64,000 nt of DNA from contig NZ_OY829944.1 in NCBI RefSeq assembly GCF_963556105.2, forward strand, positions 176,001-240,000. Direction: 5' to 3'. Below the pieces are notes generated by a model, which made no database searches, was not told the origin of the DNA, and saw only the letters and a program-made list of their open reading frames with translations. Each line of letters starts with the position of its first letter. Positions within the stretch are counted from its first letter, which is position 1. The translations under genes were made by a program, and so were the position numbers. Source of the stretch: an uncultured Tolumonas sp. GTDB lineage: Bacteria > Pseudomonadota > Gammaproteobacteria > Enterobacterales > Aeromonadaceae. This document shows, in pieces, positions 7,994-18,180 of the stretch.

Positions 7994-8334
7994 AAATGTG
8001 CGCCTACTAAGATGACGCCGAGCATAATGCAGACGATCCCACACCAGCCGCGCCAGCCGGTTTTTTCTTTAAACCAAAAGTGCGAGGCCAGCGTCACTAA
8101 CACAAAATTCAGGCTTAGCATTGGGTAGGCAATATTGAGTGGTACATACTGCAAGATTACCAGCCACAGTAACATACCTAGCCCTAACGCAGTCAGACCG
8201 CCGAGTAACCAGCGGTCAAACAGCTTTTCCTGCCAGCTTAATGCGCGGTGTCGCCAATTTTCCACCGCCTGTTTTTGGCATAATTGCCCAATACAGGTGA
8301 GTAGACTGACCAGAATAATGGCAAGACTACTCAT
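7990..8334 (-). CDS. arnE: Undecaprenyl-phosphate-L-Ara4N flippase subunit ArnE
   Basis: 114 aa, SMR-type membrane protein with four helices and the typical PLNIAYPMLSLNFVLV segment followed by GVILVG. It pairs with ArnF. It overlaps the arnT end by 8 bp and the arnF start by 4 bp, so the three are translationally coupled. Confidence 0.9.
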   Translation of the reverse strand: MSSLAIILVSLLTCIGQLCQKQAVENWRHRALSWQEKLFDRWLLGGLTALGLGMLLWLVILQYVPLNIAYPMLSLNFVLVTLASHFWFKEKTGWRGWCGIVCIMLGVILVGAHL

Positions 8335-10039
8335 GTGTATTGCCGGTACTGTTTCCAGCCTGATTAGCCGTTGTGGCTTGCTGGTAATAGAACAGGGTGA
8401 AATTTTGCTGCGCCACGATCTGATCGGCGGTTGACAACTCTTTAGGCAGTTCGCCCGGTTTATTGCGGGTTACGACCGACACATTGCCTTGCTGGCGCGC
8501 AGTGTTTAGCCACTGTACAAAGTCTTCTGTCTTAACACGCTTATCAGTTTGAGTTGAGTCGGCCAGACCGTATGCCAGTTCACCATCGGCACCATACAGC
8601 TGAATATCATCCCGTTGTAATTGCCAGCCAAGACTGACCGCCAGCCCGACATCGTTACTCAATACAAAACGACTACGGCTTAATTCCGGTTGATGTTGTG
8701 CAATAAAGGCTTCTGGCAATTTGGAGTTAATCAATGTTGTTGGTAGTGACCAGCCAAGTAACAGCCCTAATGCCAACGGGCACAGTGCGGTCAGGTAAAA
8801 AGATTGTGCCGGGTTACGATAACTGAACCAGCCTGCGACCGACCAGCCGGCAAAACAGATCACGGCGAAAGTCAGTGCCATATGGTCATCGGCCAGGTAC
8901 AACGCTTGTTTCCCGATCACACCGCTGCCCAGCAATAAGACCGCCACGAGTAACACGCCACCAAATGCCATGTTGACCCAGGCATTCTGTCGTACCACCC
9001 GCCAGCGTTTTTCCGTCAGCAATTCAGTGATCCCATAACCCAGTAATATGGCCAGTGGCGCAAAACAGGGCAGGATATAAGTTGGCAGTTTGCCTTTTGC
9101 GATGCTGAAAAACAGAAACGGGATCAGCAGCCAGAACAGTAAGAACACGACGACCGGACGGATGGATGTGGTCCGCCAGCTTTGTTTTAGCGCCGCCGGT
9201 GCTAACCCCAACCATGGCAAACAACCAGTAATCAGGATCGGCAGGTAATACCAGAATGGTGCTTTGTGTTGCGCATCGGCGCCGGAAAACCGCTGAATAT
9301 GTTCTACCCAGAAAAAATAATGCCAGTAATCGGGTGCGCGTAAATGAATGGCGATGGCCCAGGGTAAACTTACCAGTAATAGGGTGAGCAGGGCGATCCA
9401 TAAGTAGCGTAACTCATTGAGTTGACGACGATAAAACAGATAAGGCAACGCGACAATGACTGGAACCGCCAGCGAAATAAACCCTTTGGTGAGAAAACCC
9501 AACCCTGCCGCGACGCCCATCAGGGCATAACCGGCTAATTTCTGGCGCGTTGTGTTGGCTTGCAGGCTGACGTAAAAGCAGACCAGCGTCAGATCGAGCC
9601 ACAGTGTCACCATGCTATCTAGCACACTGTAAGTGCCGATGGCATACACCAGAATAAACGACAAATAACAGACCGCCGCCGCGATCGCTTTTTTCTGACT
9701 GTGGAATAAACGTTGGCTAAACCAGTAGATCAACCAGGCGGTGAGGCCAGCGGAAAGCGCGGAGGCAAAACGGACAGCAAAATGTGACTCACCAAATAAC
9801 AACTGGCTGATACTGTTTAACCAATATCCGGCGATCGGTTTTTCGAAATAGTGTAGCCCCAGCAGGTGCGGCACAATCCAGTCACCCCGTTGGATCATTT
9901 CGCGGCTGATCTCGGCATATCGCGATTCATCCGGTATCCATAACATCCGGTTGTTCAGCGGTAACAGATACGCCACAGCAAAAAATAGCATCAGCAGCCA
10001 ATGCGTATATTTTTGTGCAATATTTTTTATCTCTGACAT
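8327..10039 (-). CDS. arnT: Lipid A L-Ara4N transferase ArnT
   Basis: Inner-membrane glycosyltransferase (PMT/GT83 family), 570 aa. It moves aminoarabinose from undecaprenyl phosphate to lipid A on the periplasmic face, lowering negative charge and giving polymyxin resistance. The first periplasmic loop carries [22 protein letters not shown] with the acidic residues typical of the family; about a dozen membrane segments follow and a soluble C-terminal part. ATG 10039 has AAGGA eight bases upstream; ATG 10048 lies too close to it. It overlaps arnD and arnE. Confidence 0.96.
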   Translation of the reverse strand: MSEIKNIAQKYTHWLLMLFFAVAYLLPLNNRMLWIPDESRYAEISREMIQRGDWIVPHLLGLHYFEKPIAGYWLNSISQLLFGESHFAVRFASALSAGLTAWLIYWFSQRLFHSQKKAIAAAVCYLSFILVYAIGTYSVLDSMVTLWLDLTLVCFYVSLQANTTRQKLAGYALMGVAAGLGFLTKGFISLAVPVIVALPYLFYRRQLNELRYLWIALLTLLLVSLPWAIAIHLRAPDYWHYFFWVEHIQRFSGADAQHKAPFWYYLPILITGCLPWLGLAPAALKQSWRTTSIRPVVVFLLFWLLIPFLFFSIAKGKLPTYILPCFAPLAILLGYGITELLTEKRWRVVRQNAWVNMAFGGVLLVAVLLLGSGVIGKQALYLADDHMALTFAVICFAGWSVAGWFSYRNPAQSFYLTALCPLALGLLLGWSLPTTLINSKLPEAFIAQHQPELSRSRFVLSNDVGLAVSLGWQLQRDDIQLYGADGELAYGLADSTQTDKRVKTEDFVQWLNTARQQGNVSVVTRNKPGELPKELSTADQIVAQQNFTLFYYQQATTANQAGNSTGNTHE

Positions 10040-10908
10040 CCAAGCCATCCTTCACGTCCGGGAATAACCGCGCGTTCTATGCGCCCAGTGGGTAATGTTT
10101 CCGTCGCTGGTAATAATTCGCCTAATGGACAAAAACGCACGCCCGCTTGTTGGGCCCGCTGTAATAAATCTTCAAACAGCGATGCCATGACGATCCCTTC
10201 CACTTCCGCGTGAATGGTATACACATTCAACGCATTCGGGCGCAGTAATGACAAGATATGCTGGTTAAAATTGTCGGTGGTGATCTCACTGCCAATGATC
10301 TCATCAAAGGTGGGTAAAGTGACCGGAATTTGCGGTGTACCCAATGAACCATCAGCCAATCGTGGGCGGAAAATGGAAGTACCACGGCAATCGCTGTTAT
10401 AACGGAAGGCGTACGGCTGTTTAGATTGCACGACTCGCTCATCGGCGCGCCAGCCGGCTACGGCAGAGCAATTGATCGGACGCCCCAAAATTTGCTGCAG
10501 AGTTTCGACACCCAGTGCCAGCTGTCGGGCCAACGTGCTGTCTGGCCAATCACCGGCGTGTGCTTGCCAGCCATGATGATCCCAGGCGTGCAGGCCAATT
10601 TCGTGTCGCATCAGATCGGCATCACGCATTAGCTGACCAAGATGTCGGCCAATGTTTTTGCCCGGCCAGGCGGTGCCTGCGAGCAGGATGTCCCAACCAT
10701 ATAACGACGCGGCGTTGGAGCGCAGCATTTTCAACAGGAATTGGGGTTTTAGCAGTCGCCAGAGATGGCGGCCCATGTTATCCGGGCCGACACTGAAGAA
10801 AAAACTGCCTTTAATACCGTATTTATCCAGCAATTCGAGTAAACGAGGCACGCCATCACGCGTGCCCCGAAACGTGTCTACATCGATGCGTAAACCGACA
10901 TCAAGCAT
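10027..10908 (-). CDS. arnD: 4-deoxy-4-formamido-L-arabinose-phosphoundecaprenol deformylase ArnD
   Basis: 293 aa polysaccharide-deacetylase-fold (NodB/CE4) enzyme that removes the formyl group from the lipid-linked sugar before flipping. Visible are [11 protein letters not shown] with the metal Asp pair, [12 protein letters not shown] with metal His residues, and a late YTIHAEVEG motif with the catalytic His. It begins 3 bp after the arnA stop. Confidence 0.95.
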   Translation of the reverse strand: MLDVGLRIDVDTFRGTRDGVPRLLELLDKYGIKGSFFFSVGPDNMGRHLWRLLKPQFLLKMLRSNAASLYGWDILLAGTAWPGKNIGRHLGQLMRDADLMRHEIGLHAWDHHGWQAHAGDWPDSTLARQLALGVETLQQILGRPINCSAVAGWRADERVVQSKQPYAFRYNSDCRGTSIFRPRLADGSLGTPQIPVTLPTFDEIIGSEITTDNFNQHILSLLRPNALNVYTIHAEVEGIVMASLFEDLLQRAQQAGVRFCPLGELLPATETLPTGRIERAVIPGREGWLGCQR

Positions 10909-10911
10909 GTT

Positions 10912-12894
10912 TTACTCCGCTGTTACACAACCACGCAGGAAGAAGTCGAGCGTTGTTTCAATGGTTTCTTCGGTTGGAATGGTTGGTGTCCAGTTGATTA
11001 AGCGCTGTGCATTTTTGATGCTCGGGCGGCGATGGGACACATCCTGATAACCGGTGCCGTAATACGACTGGCTTTCCACCTCATTAAAACCGGCAAAGGC
11101 AGGGAAATGAGCACGCAGCGGGTGCGCTTCAAATTTCGCCAGCAGAATTTCCGCCATTTCACGAATACTGGCTTCATTCTCCGGATTACCGATATTAATG
11201 ATTTGTCCGTCGCAACGACCACCTTTGTTTTCGATAATACGGAACAACGCTTCCACCCCTTCACGAATATCAGTAAAGCAGCGTTTTTGTGCGCCACCAT
11301 CGACCAGTTTGATCGGGGTACCTTCCACCAGATTTAAGATCAGCTGCGTGATGGCGCGCGAACTCCCAATACGAGCGGCATTCAGATTGTCCAAACGCGG
11401 GCCCATCCAGTTGAACGGGCGGAACAGAGTGAATTTCAGCCCTTCTTTTTGGCCGTAGGCCCAGATCACACGGTCCAACAATTGTTTGGAGACCGAGTAG
11501 ATCCAGCGTTGTTTGTTGATGGGGCCAACAATCAGACGTGAATTATCTTCATCAAAACTTTGGTCATCACACATGCCATACACTTCGGAAGTAGAAGGAA
11601 AAATGATGCGTTTATTGTATTTCACGCAATAACGCACGATTTTCAGATTTTCTTCAAAATCGAGCTCGAATACGCGCAGTGGATTCCGGGTGTATTCAAT
11701 CGGTGTGGCGATAGCAACCAGCGGCAGAATGACATCACATTTTTTGATGTGATATTCCAGCCATTCGGAATGGATGCTGATATCCCCTTCCACAAAATGG
11801 AAATGCGGGTTGCCGATGAAACGGGAAATAGCATCAGAACCGATATCCAGACCATACACTTCATATTTATCGTCATCGAGCAGACGTTCGGTCAGGTGAT
11901 TGCCGATAAACCCATTCACACCCAGGATCAGTACCCGCGTGCGACGCAACGCCTGCAGGCTGCTGGATACTTTCGGGCCAAGCGCCGAACCTTCGGTTAG
12001 ACCCAGCTCACGGGCTAATTGGCTGCCACGCACAAACAGGCCTTGTTCAGATTGCCCTGAGGTAATTTCCAGCACGTCTTTACCACAGGCAACCTGCAGC
12101 GGGTCGATGGAGATGATGGTGCCCGGGGTATGGTTACCACCACGTGCTGGCACCACCGAGGCTTTCCATACCAAGAGCTTACGATCACCGGCAAAGGTGA
12201 ATGCGCCGGGGTAAGGCTGGGTCACGGCACGAACCAGGTTATAAATTTCCTGTGCCGGTTTGTACCAATGGATCTCGCCATCGGCAGGAGTGCGACGACC
12301 AAAATAACTGGCTTTCGATTCATCCTGCGGCTGTAAGGTAATATTACCGGCTTTCATTGCTGGCAGCGTATCTGCCAGCAGGCTTTCTGCGGCAGAACGT
12401 AACTTACCGTGCAAGGTTAAGGCGGTATCACTGTTGGCAATTGCGATGACTTGTTGTGCCACGATGGCGCCAGCATCGGGTTTTGCTGTCATTTTATGCA
12501 GCGTTACCCCAGTTTCTGTTTCGCCGTTGACCAACACCCAATTGGCGGGCGCGCGGCCACGGTAGCGCGGTAACAGTGAGCCGTGCAGATTGAATGCGCC
12601 TTGCGGAGCAATATCTAAAATCGCCTGGCTGAGCAGATTGCGGTAATAAAACGAGAAAATAACATCTGGAGCTAAGCGCTGAATGCGTTCAATCCACAGT
12701 GGATGGTTGGCATCTTCTGGTGCAAATACGGGTAAATCGTGCTCAGCACACACCTGTGCCACAGAGCCAAAAAAAGTATTTTCCTGCTGGTCATCCACAT
12801 GGGTAAACACGGCCTGAATATCATAACCGGCATTCAGCAATGCTTTAATACCGGTGCAGCCAATATCGTGATAGGCAAAAACGACAGCTTTCAT
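10912..12894 (-). CDS. arnA: Bifunctional UDP-Ara4N formyltransferase / UDP-glucuronate oxidative decarboxylase ArnA
   Basis: 660 aa, full length, with two domains. Residues 1 to about 300 form a formyl-THF transferase ([19 protein letters not shown], with Asn and His of the active site), and about 315-660 form an NAD-dependent short-chain dehydrogenase ([10 protein letters not shown] Rossmann loop; [10 protein letters not shown] with catalytic Tyr and Lys). The C-terminal domain makes the 4-keto pentose, ArnB aminates it and the N-terminal domain formylates it. Its ATG overlaps the arnC stop by one base. Confidence 0.97.
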   Translation of the reverse strand: MKAVVFAYHDIGCTGIKALLNAGYDIQAVFTHVDDQQENTFFGSVAQVCAEHDLPVFAPEDANHPLWIERIQRLAPDVIFSFYYRNLLSQAILDIAPQGAFNLHGSLLPRYRGRAPANWVLVNGETETGVTLHKMTAKPDAGAIVAQQVIAIANSDTALTLHGKLRSAAESLLADTLPAMKAGNITLQPQDESKASYFGRRTPADGEIHWYKPAQEIYNLVRAVTQPYPGAFTFAGDRKLLVWKASVVPARGGNHTPGTIISIDPLQVACGKDVLEITSGQSEQGLFVRGSQLARELGLTEGSALGPKVSSSLQALRRTRVLILGVNGFIGNHLTERLLDDDKYEVYGLDIGSDAISRFIGNPHFHFVEGDISIHSEWLEYHIKKCDVILPLVAIATPIEYTRNPLRVFELDFEENLKIVRYCVKYNKRIIFPSTSEVYGMCDDQSFDEDNSRLIVGPINKQRWIYSVSKQLLDRVIWAYGQKEGLKFTLFRPFNWMGPRLDNLNAARIGSSRAITQLILNLVEGTPIKLVDGGAQKRCFTDIREGVEALFRIIENKGGRCDGQIINIGNPENEASIREMAEILLAKFEAHPLRAHFPAFAGFNEVESQSYYGTGYQDVSHRRPSIKNAQRLINWTPTIPTEETIETTLDFFLRGCVTAE

Positions 12895-13877
12895 TATTTC
12901 TTCTCCACAGAAGAGGATTCAGCATTCTGACGAACAATGGTTTGGATAAAATAGCGCGGACGGGCGCGGACATCGGTGTAGATCCGGCCGATGTATTCAC
13001 CGAGCAAACCCATACCGACAAATTGCGCACCGATAAAAATGAATAGCAGTGCAAACAGGGTAAACACCCCATCGGCAGCCCAGGTGGCACCGAGTGCAAA
13101 ACGTAAGATCAACAACAGCAATGCCAACGCAAACCCTAAACTGGCAATGGCACCACCGACAAAACTCAGTAAACGTAACGGTGCGGTGGTCATGCTGGTG
13201 ATCAGGTCGAACATCAGATTGATGAGTTTCAACAAGTCGTATTTCGATTCCCCATGCTCACGTTCGGCATGCATCACTGGCAGTTCGATGGTGTTGCGGG
13301 CAAAACTGTTCGCTAAAATGGGAATAAAGGTGCTGCGTTCCTGACATTGCAACATCGCATCGATGATCGAGCGGCGATAAGCACGCAACATACAGCCGTA
13401 GTCACTCATCTCTTGACCGGTTGCCCGTTTCACCATCCGATTGATCACTTTCGATGCACTTTTGCGGAAAAAACTGTCCTGCCGGTTCATGCGGATCGTA
13501 CCAACCACGTCATAACCGCCTTCAGCGGCAGTTTTCACCAGCCGTGGGATCTCTTCCGGCGGATTTTGTAAGTCGGCATCCAGCGTAATTATCAGATCAC
13601 CACGCGCACTTTCAAAACCAGCCATTACCGCCGAGTGCTGACCATAATTCCGGTTCAGGATCACGGCGACAATTCGGCTATCCGGGGTATTGGCGGCAGC
13701 AGTCAGCATTTCGGCCGAACGATCACGGCTGCCGTCATCGACCAGTACTATTTCATAGGGGGAACCGATTTGCTCACACGCTGCCAGCGTACGACGTAAC
13801 AGCTCAGGTAGACTGGCTTCTTCGTTGTAAACCGGGATAACAACCGACACTAACTGAAAAGTGTTCACTTCAGACAC
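12894..13877 (-). CDS. arnC: Undecaprenyl-phosphate 4-deoxy-4-formamido-L-arabinose transferase ArnC
   Basis: 327 aa GT2 glycosyltransferase with the nucleotide-sugar fold ([38 protein letters not shown] with the DxD motif) and two C-terminal membrane helices. It attaches the formylated sugar to undecaprenyl phosphate. The start is taken as GTG 13877, with GGAG eight bases upstream and an 8-bp overlap with arnB; this matches the family N-terminus, whereas the ATG at 13916 would add 13 residues inside arnB. Confidence 0.94.
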   Translation of the reverse strand: MSEVNTFQLVSVVIPVYNEEASLPELLRRTLAACEQIGSPYEIVLVDDGSRDRSAEMLTAAANTPDSRIVAVILNRNYGQHSAVMAGFESARGDLIITLDADLQNPPEEIPRLVKTAAEGGYDVVGTIRMNRQDSFFRKSASKVINRMVKRATGQEMSDYGCMLRAYRRSIIDAMLQCQERSTFIPILANSFARNTIELPVMHAEREHGESKYDLLKLINLMFDLITSMTTAPLRLLSFVGGAIASLGFALALLLLILRFALGATWAADGVFTLFALLFIFIGAQFVGMGLLGEYIGRIYTDVRARPRYFIQTIVRQNAESSSVEKK

Positions 13878-15015
13878 GGTTAGACTCCAATACTTGGTGG
13901 ATCGCACGAACGACACGTTCTAAATCGTCATCGGTCATATCGGGGAAGAGTGGCAGCGTGCAAAGGCAGGCAGAATTCCACTCGGTATCGGGCAGGGAAA
14001 CTTCCGGATATTTTTCGCGGTAATACTTTTGGGTATGCGCGGCGCGGAAATGTAAACCAGTACCAATTTCTTGCTGTTGTAAGGCTTGCATAAAGGCATC
14101 GCGATCAATGCCGCAACGCTTGGCATCCACACGCACCATAAACAGATGATTACTGTGCAAATGCGGGTAATCCGGCACTGCTAATGGTTGCAGCGGGGTA
14201 TCTGCTAACAACTCACGGTAACGGGCGACCAATACCGCGCGGCGGGCATTGAGTTTGGGCAGACGATGCAGCTGCACCACGGCTATTGCAGCATTGATAT
14301 CTGCCAGATTGTATTTGTAACCGGGGGTGATCACTTCGGCTTGTGGTTTACGGCCTTGCATCTGGCGATCAAACGCATCCACACCCAAGCCATGAAATTT
14401 CAGCATGCGCACTTTAGCGGCGAAGTCATCATCATCAGTGGTGATCAGTCCACCTTCGGCACAGGTTACATTTTTGATGGCATGAAAAGAGAAAACAGCG
14501 GTGCCTTGTGCACCAATCCAACGTTCGCGGTAACGTGTGCCGATGGCATGCGCCGCATCTTCCACTACCGCAATCTGATGCTGGGCGGCCAGTGCATAAA
14601 TTGGATCCAGATCGGCGGGGGCGCCGGCATAATGCACCGGGATAATGGCTTTAGTGCGCGGCGTAATTGCTTTGGCAATTCGTGCTGCATCGACCATCAG
14701 CGTGTCGCGGTCGACCTCCACAAACACCGGGGTCGCGCCCAACAGCGTGATGATATTGATTGTCGACACCCAGGTTTGCGACGGTGTGATCACTTCATCA
14801 CCCGGGCCAATATTTAACGCCATTAGCGTGACATGCATTCCCGCTGTGGCTGAACTGACGGCAATGGCATGTTTACAGCCAAATGTCTGGCAAAACAGCT
14901 GTTCCAGTTCCTGATTTTTCGGGCCAGTGGTGATCCAGCCGGATTTCAGTACCTGGGTTACTGCTGCTATTTCTTCATCCCCAATCGCAGGGCGTGAAAA
15001 AGGCAAAAAACTCAT
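13870..15015 (-). CDS. arnB: UDP-4-amino-4-deoxy-L-arabinose--oxoglutarate aminotransferase ArnB
   Basis: 381 aa PLP enzyme of the DegT/DnrJ/EryC1 family. [11 protein letters not shown] binds the cofactor phosphate, [10 protein letters not shown] carries the PLP Asp, and [15 protein letters not shown] holds the Schiff-base Lys. It transfers an amino group from glutamate to the 4-keto pentose made by ArnA. First gene of the arn operon. No convincing PmrA or PhoP box could be assigned upstream. Confidence 0.97.
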   Translation of the reverse strand: MSFLPFSRPAIGDEEIAAVTQVLKSGWITTGPKNQELEQLFCQTFGCKHAIAVSSATAGMHVTLMALNIGPGDEVITPSQTWVSTINIITLLGATPVFVEVDRDTLMVDAARIAKAITPRTKAIIPVHYAGAPADLDPIYALAAQHQIAVVEDAAHAIGTRYRERWIGAQGTAVFSFHAIKNVTCAEGGLITTDDDDFAAKVRMLKFHGLGVDAFDRQMQGRKPQAEVITPGYKYNLADINAAIAVVQLHRLPKLNARRAVLVARYRELLADTPLQPLAVPDYPHLHSNHLFMVRVDAKRCGIDRDAFMQALQQQEIGTGLHFRAAHTQKYYREKYPEVSLPDTEWNSACLCTLPLFPDMTDDDLERVVRAIHQVLESNRV

Positions 15016-15367
15016 GATAGTTAAGCCTCGTAAGTCATCCTTGGAAGAGCATTACTGCGCTCTATTTCAAGCATAGGTTATTCGTGTTGTATGAACGTTT
15101 TAGGATCACCACAGCGAGATCGATGGCACCATTGGAAAAAAGGTTTTGTTCTCGTTGATGAGATACAGCATGACGAGTGAACCTTTAGCGAAGCTTAAAA
15201 AAGCATTGTCATTCTGTAACCAGATGTACAACTCGAAGGTCTGGGAATTAAAAATGTAAACGAGATGTATCGTCTGACACTAAATATGAGAGTTTGCTTA
15301 CAGTAGTTAATGAGTGGTCAGCTAAACTATTGAGTAGATGAGAAGTAAACCGGAGTGTGCCCCCGAT

Positions 15368-15397
15368 AACCCTGGCAGGATGCCGGGGTTATTTTTT
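15368..15397 (+). terminator. Plus-strand intrinsic terminator without an assigned gene
   Basis: AACCCTGGCA / TGCCGGGGTT stem with a GGA loop followed by ATTTTTT. No plus-strand gene lies between 15016 and here, so it may end a small RNA. Confidence 0.7.
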
Positions 15398-15432
15398 GCT
15401 GCTTTATTGATCTGTACCGGCGCTGCTGAGGG

Positions 15433-15461
15433 TTAATGATGCTTAAATGATGCATCATTAA
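15433..15461. promoter_or_regulatory. Palindromic element upstream of yecH
   Basis: TTAATGATG (15433) and CATCATTAA (15453) form a 9-bp inverted repeat. ATGATGCATCAT (15447-15458) inside it is a perfect 12-bp palindrome. It resembles a Fur-type box but has one extra central base. The yecH ribosome site follows within 5-10 bp. Confidence 0.4.
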
Positions 15462-15477
15462 TGAAAAGGAGTTTGCC

Positions 15478-15720
15478 ATGAGCCAATCCGTACACGGTCA
15501 CGATGTCATGCACATGATGCTGGAGTTGGGCGGTCAATTTACCCGCGACAGCTTGAAATCTGCTATCGAAACCCGCTTTGGGGCGGATACCCGCTTTCAT
15601 ACCTGCAGTGCAGAAGATATGACTGCTTTGCAGCTGATTGATTTCCTGGAAGCGAAAGGCAAATTCGTGGCGGCAGACGATGGTTTTAATACCCGCGAAG
15701 AACATATCTGTCAGCATTGA
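15478..15720 (+). CDS. yecH: YecH-family protein (DUF2492, putative metal-binding)
   Basis: 80 aa, the family length. It begins MSQSVHGHDVMHMML and carries RFGADTRFHTCSAEDMTA and FLEAKGKF, closely matching E. coli YecH. Conserved His and Cys residues (HGHDVMH, FHTC, HICQH) suggest metal binding; the role is not established. AGGAG lies seven bases before ATG. Single gene ending before a bidirectional hairpin. Confidence 0.88.
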   Translation: MSQSVHGHDVMHMMLELGGQFTRDSLKSAIETRFGADTRFHTCSAEDMTALQLIDFLEAKGKFVAADDGFNTREEHICQH

Positions 15721-15740
15721 TCGCGTTACGCGGAATACAA

Positions 15741-15776
15741 CAAAAATGGTGCCGTATACGTGCACCATTTTTGTTT
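15741..15776. terminator. Bidirectional terminator between yecH and pagL
   Basis: CAAAAATGGTGC / GCACCATTTTTG perfect stem around a short loop, with T-rich flanks for both strands, between two convergent genes. Confidence 0.85.
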
Positions 15777-15791
15777 CTTGAGTAATGGACT

Positions 15792-16334
15792 TCAGAAATT
15801 AAACCGGTAATAGGCGTTATACGACTCGATACCGGCATTGTGTGAACTGAGACCGGCATTAGAATAATGTAATGCCTGTATGCCAATGGTATGCCGTTGA
15901 TAAAACCGCACACCAATGCCCAGTCGATCTTCAAAATTCACGCTGGAACCCAGCTCTCGATCTTCGATTTTATTTCGACTAAATGCGGCTAAGCCGATCC
16001 CGGCTTCCACAAATGGCAGTACGGCGGAATTGGCCGAGCCAAATTCATAAGTTAGCACCGGTGAGGCGGATAAGCTGTGGGTGTTCACCGCATTATCACT
16101 TTCCCAGTAGGTATAACCGAGTGTGCAATAACCACCGAGCCGGCCAAAATCCGAATCAAACCAGTGATCTTGCCATGGGAATTGCAGTCCGACGCGATAA
16201 GTCATGGTGTTGTCAGCGGAGTGGCCTAACGCCATTGAAACATCCGCAGCGCTGGTGGTTGCACTTAGCAATAAGGTTAATCCGCTTAATGCCGCGGCCA
16301 ATGAACGGGGATGCAGAGTCAAAGCAGTCGACAT
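15792..16334 (-). CDS. pagL: PagL-type lipid A 3-O-deacylase (acyloxyacyl hydrolase)
   Basis: 180 aa outer-membrane beta-barrel with a signal peptide ending near ATTSAA and a C-terminal Phe (YRFNF). His156, Ser158 and Glu170 in ALHYSNAGLSSHNAGIES have the same spacing as the His-Ser-Glu catalytic triad of Pseudomonas PagL. It would remove the 3-O-linked acyl chain of lipid A at the outer membrane. AGGAGG lies just before the ATG. It lies close to the arn operon, giving a local lipid A remodelling set, but on its own transcript. Confidence 0.85.
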   Translation of the reverse strand: MSTALTLHPRSLAAALSGLTLLLSATTSAADVSMALGHSADNTMTYRVGLQFPWQDHWFDSDFGRLGGYCTLGYTYWESDNAVNTHSLSASPVLTYEFGSANSAVLPFVEAGIGLAAFSRNKIEDRELGSSVNFEDRLGIGVRFYQRHTIGIQALHYSNAGLSSHNAGIESYNAYYRFNF

Positions 16335-16515
16335 AGGAGCCTCCTGTGGAACAAAGCTGCTGCCGCAAATTTGCGTGCAGAGGTTACTGATTTGAGTATA
16401 GGTTTTTTCTCAATAAATGCAGGCAGAACGACGAACATCGCCTGTTGTTCTCTGTTTTGCTAGACTAGTGCTCCTTTACCCTCTTTTATTTTGCCTTTCT
16501 TTCGGATTACAGCAT

Positions 16516-17103
16516 ATGAGCGTGATTACAGCGGCAGTAATGTTATTTTTGATTATGGATCCGGTCGGGAATTTACCGATTTTTCTGTCAATTTTACGTC
16601 CGTTACCAGAAGGGCGTCGCCGCAAGGTGATGATCCGGGAATTGCTGATTTCTTTGGTGGTTATGCTGGTGTTTCTGTTCACGGGGCAGGAGTTATTAAA
16701 TCTGCTGAATCTGAAACAGGAAGCGGTCAGCATCGCGGGTGGCATCGTATTATTCCTGATCGCCCTGCGGATGATTTTTCCTGGCGAAGGCGGTGTTACC
16801 GGTTTGCCGGAAGGCGAAGAGCCATTGATTGTGCCGATGGCGATCCCGATGATTGCCGGCCCCTCTATTTTGGCCGCATTAGTGCTGTTGTCGCATCAAT
16901 ATCCGGCGCAGATGATGGATTGGGTGCTGGCCCTGTTATTATCGTGGGGCGCATCGGCAATCATTCTGATGTTCTACGAACAAGTACATAAACTGCTCGG
17001 TGAACGCGTGCTGACGGCAATGGAACGGCTGATGGGGATGTTGCTGGTGATGATCTCGGTGCAGATGTTACTCGATGGGGCGGTGCAATATCTGCATCGT
17101 TAA
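16516..17103 (+). CDS. yhgN: MarC-family integral membrane protein YhgN
   Basis: 195 aa with six membrane segments. LIMDPVGNLPIF, IRMIFPGEGG-like and PLAIPMIAGPS-type motifs (here VPMAIPMIAGPSILAAL) are typical of MarC/YhgN proteins; function unknown, once thought antibiotic-related. ATG 16516 aligns with the E. coli start; the open frame upstream adds unrelated residues. Its terminator overlaps the 3' end of yhhL. Confidence 0.92.
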   Translation: MSVITAAVMLFLIMDPVGNLPIFLSILRPLPEGRRRKVMIRELLISLVVMLVFLFTGQELLNLLNLKQEAVSIAGGIVLFLIALRMIFPGEGGVTGLPEGEEPLIVPMAIPMIAGPSILAALVLLSHQYPAQMMDWVLALLLSWGASAIILMFYEQVHKLLGERVLTAMERLMGMLLVMISVQMLLDGAVQYLHR

Positions 17104-17122
17104 TACCCGGACGAATGAAATG

Positions 17123-17155
17123 GAAAGGCAGTCTTCAGACTGCCTTTCTTTTTGC
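17123..17155 (+). terminator. Terminator of yhgN, inside the 3' end of yhhL
   Basis: AAAGGCAGTC / GACTGCCTTT perfect stem, TTCA loop, then a T-run. The yhhL stop (17135-17137) lies in this stem. Confidence 0.88.
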
Positions 17156-17455
17156 CTCAATTTCCGCTTTTTTCTTCTGGGCTGCGTCATAAATGGCGCC
17201 CCGTAACTCAATCATGCGGAAGAAACCAAACAGCAATAGCTCAATGTAATCGCGCTTGGTCAGCTTGATCATATCTTTCGCCACCAGTGTCATGATCGCG
17301 GCTTGGATACCATGCACCGTCAGTACTAACACCGCAAACACTGGGATCAGGGTGTGAATTTTTCCTTCCAGCGGGTGAATAAAGGTGAAATACACACTAC
17401 CCAGCCAAAACCCCATAACTATCAACTTGGCTAAAAATAAAAACAACCATTTCAT
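17135..17455 (-). CDS. yhhL: YhhL-family membrane protein (DUF1145)
   Basis: 106 aa small inner-membrane protein with two or three hydrophobic segments and a Lys-rich C-terminus (KKKAEIEAKRKAV). ATG 17455 overlaps the rsmD stop as ATGA and has GGAG upstream, so it is coupled to rsmD, as in E. coli (rsmD-yhhL). Function unknown. Confidence 0.88.
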   Translation of the reverse strand: MKWLFLFLAKLIVMGFWLGSVYFTFIHPLEGKIHTLIPVFAVLVLTVHGIQAAIMTLVAKDMIKLTKRDYIELLLFGFFRMIELRGAIYDAAQKKKAEIEAKRKAV

Positions 17456-18066
17456 GATGTTGGACTCTCCCGCAAATACAGCTGGTAACACACCTGTCCA
17501 GCCTGTTTGTCTTTTAATAATTGCCAGTTCGCTGGGATCAGCGGTGCAGTACCTTCGTTTTCCCGTTCCAGATAAATCAACGCCCTATCGGCCAGCCAAC
17601 CTTGCTGTTCCAGTAAGGGGATCACGGCAGTCAGTAGCTCTTTACGAAACGGTGGGTCTAAAAATACCAGCTCGAACGGCTCATTACAGCCGGCCTGTAG
17701 CACCTGTAAGGAATCACGGCAGACGACCTGCGCCTGCGTACACTGCAGGGTCTGCAAATTAGCCTGTAACTGACGGGCGGCTTTCGGCTCTTGTTCGATC
17801 ATCATGACATAACTGGCATAGCGGGAGAGTGCTTCAAATCCCAAACTGCCACTTCCGGCAAACACATCCAGGCAGCGACTATCGCGCACATCGGTGGCTA
17901 ACCAGTTGAATAACGTCTCTTTTACCCGATCGGTGGTCGGGCGCAGCCCTTCAACGTCATGCACCGGTAATTTGCGTCCACGCCATTGGCCACTGATCAG
18001 GCGGATGCTACCGGCACGGCCAGCCGTTGGGGTGGAACGAGGAGAGGAAGTTTTGCTACGCGCCAT
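17452..18066 (-). CDS. rsmD: 16S rRNA (guanine966-N2)-methyltransferase RsmD
   Basis: 204 aa Rossmann-fold SAM methyltransferase. It has RPTTDRVKETLFNWL, the SAM site LDVFAGSGSLGFEALSR and the catalytic motif FLDPPF. It methylates G966 of 16S rRNA. Divergent from ftsY and followed by yhhL, the same arrangement as in E. coli. Confidence 0.95.
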   Translation of the reverse strand: MARSKTSSPRSTPTAGRAGSIRLISGQWRGRKLPVHDVEGLRPTTDRVKETLFNWLATDVRDSRCLDVFAGSGSLGFEALSRYASYVMMIEQEPKAARQLQANLQTLQCTQAQVVCRDSLQVLQAGCNEPFELVFLDPPFRKELLTAVIPLLEQQGWLADRALIYLERENEGTAPLIPANWQLLKDKQAGQVCYQLYLRESPTS

Positions 18067-18180
18067 GGGGTTTCTTCATCAAAAGCAGGAAAAGGTGGTA
18101 GTATGACGCCCAGTTTATGTTCCGTCATCGCCAGCGAAGGCGGCATTCTAGCAGTCAATGCAGCAAGTGAGTAATCGTTA

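Larger units (their letters stand above)
15016..15477. other. Intergenic region between arnB and yecH
   Basis: 462 bp without a credible protein gene. It must hold the arn promoter on the minus strand. It also contains an intrinsic terminator on the plus strand (15368-15397) with no recognised gene before it, and a palindrome at 15433-15461 just upstream of yecH. Confidence 0.7.

Noticed and set aside
14266-14817. 183-codon ORF opposite arnB
   Set aside because: Antisense shadow of a strongly conserved gene; no motif of its own.
15016-15060. Possible PmrA box upstream of arnB (CTTACGAGGCTTAAC on the minus strand)
   Set aside because: The half-sites are too close together, and the site overlaps the ribosome binding region.
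15338-15435. 32-codon ORF on the plus strand between arnB and yecH
   Set aside because: It reads through the intrinsic terminator at 15368-15397, has no ribosome site and resembles nothing.
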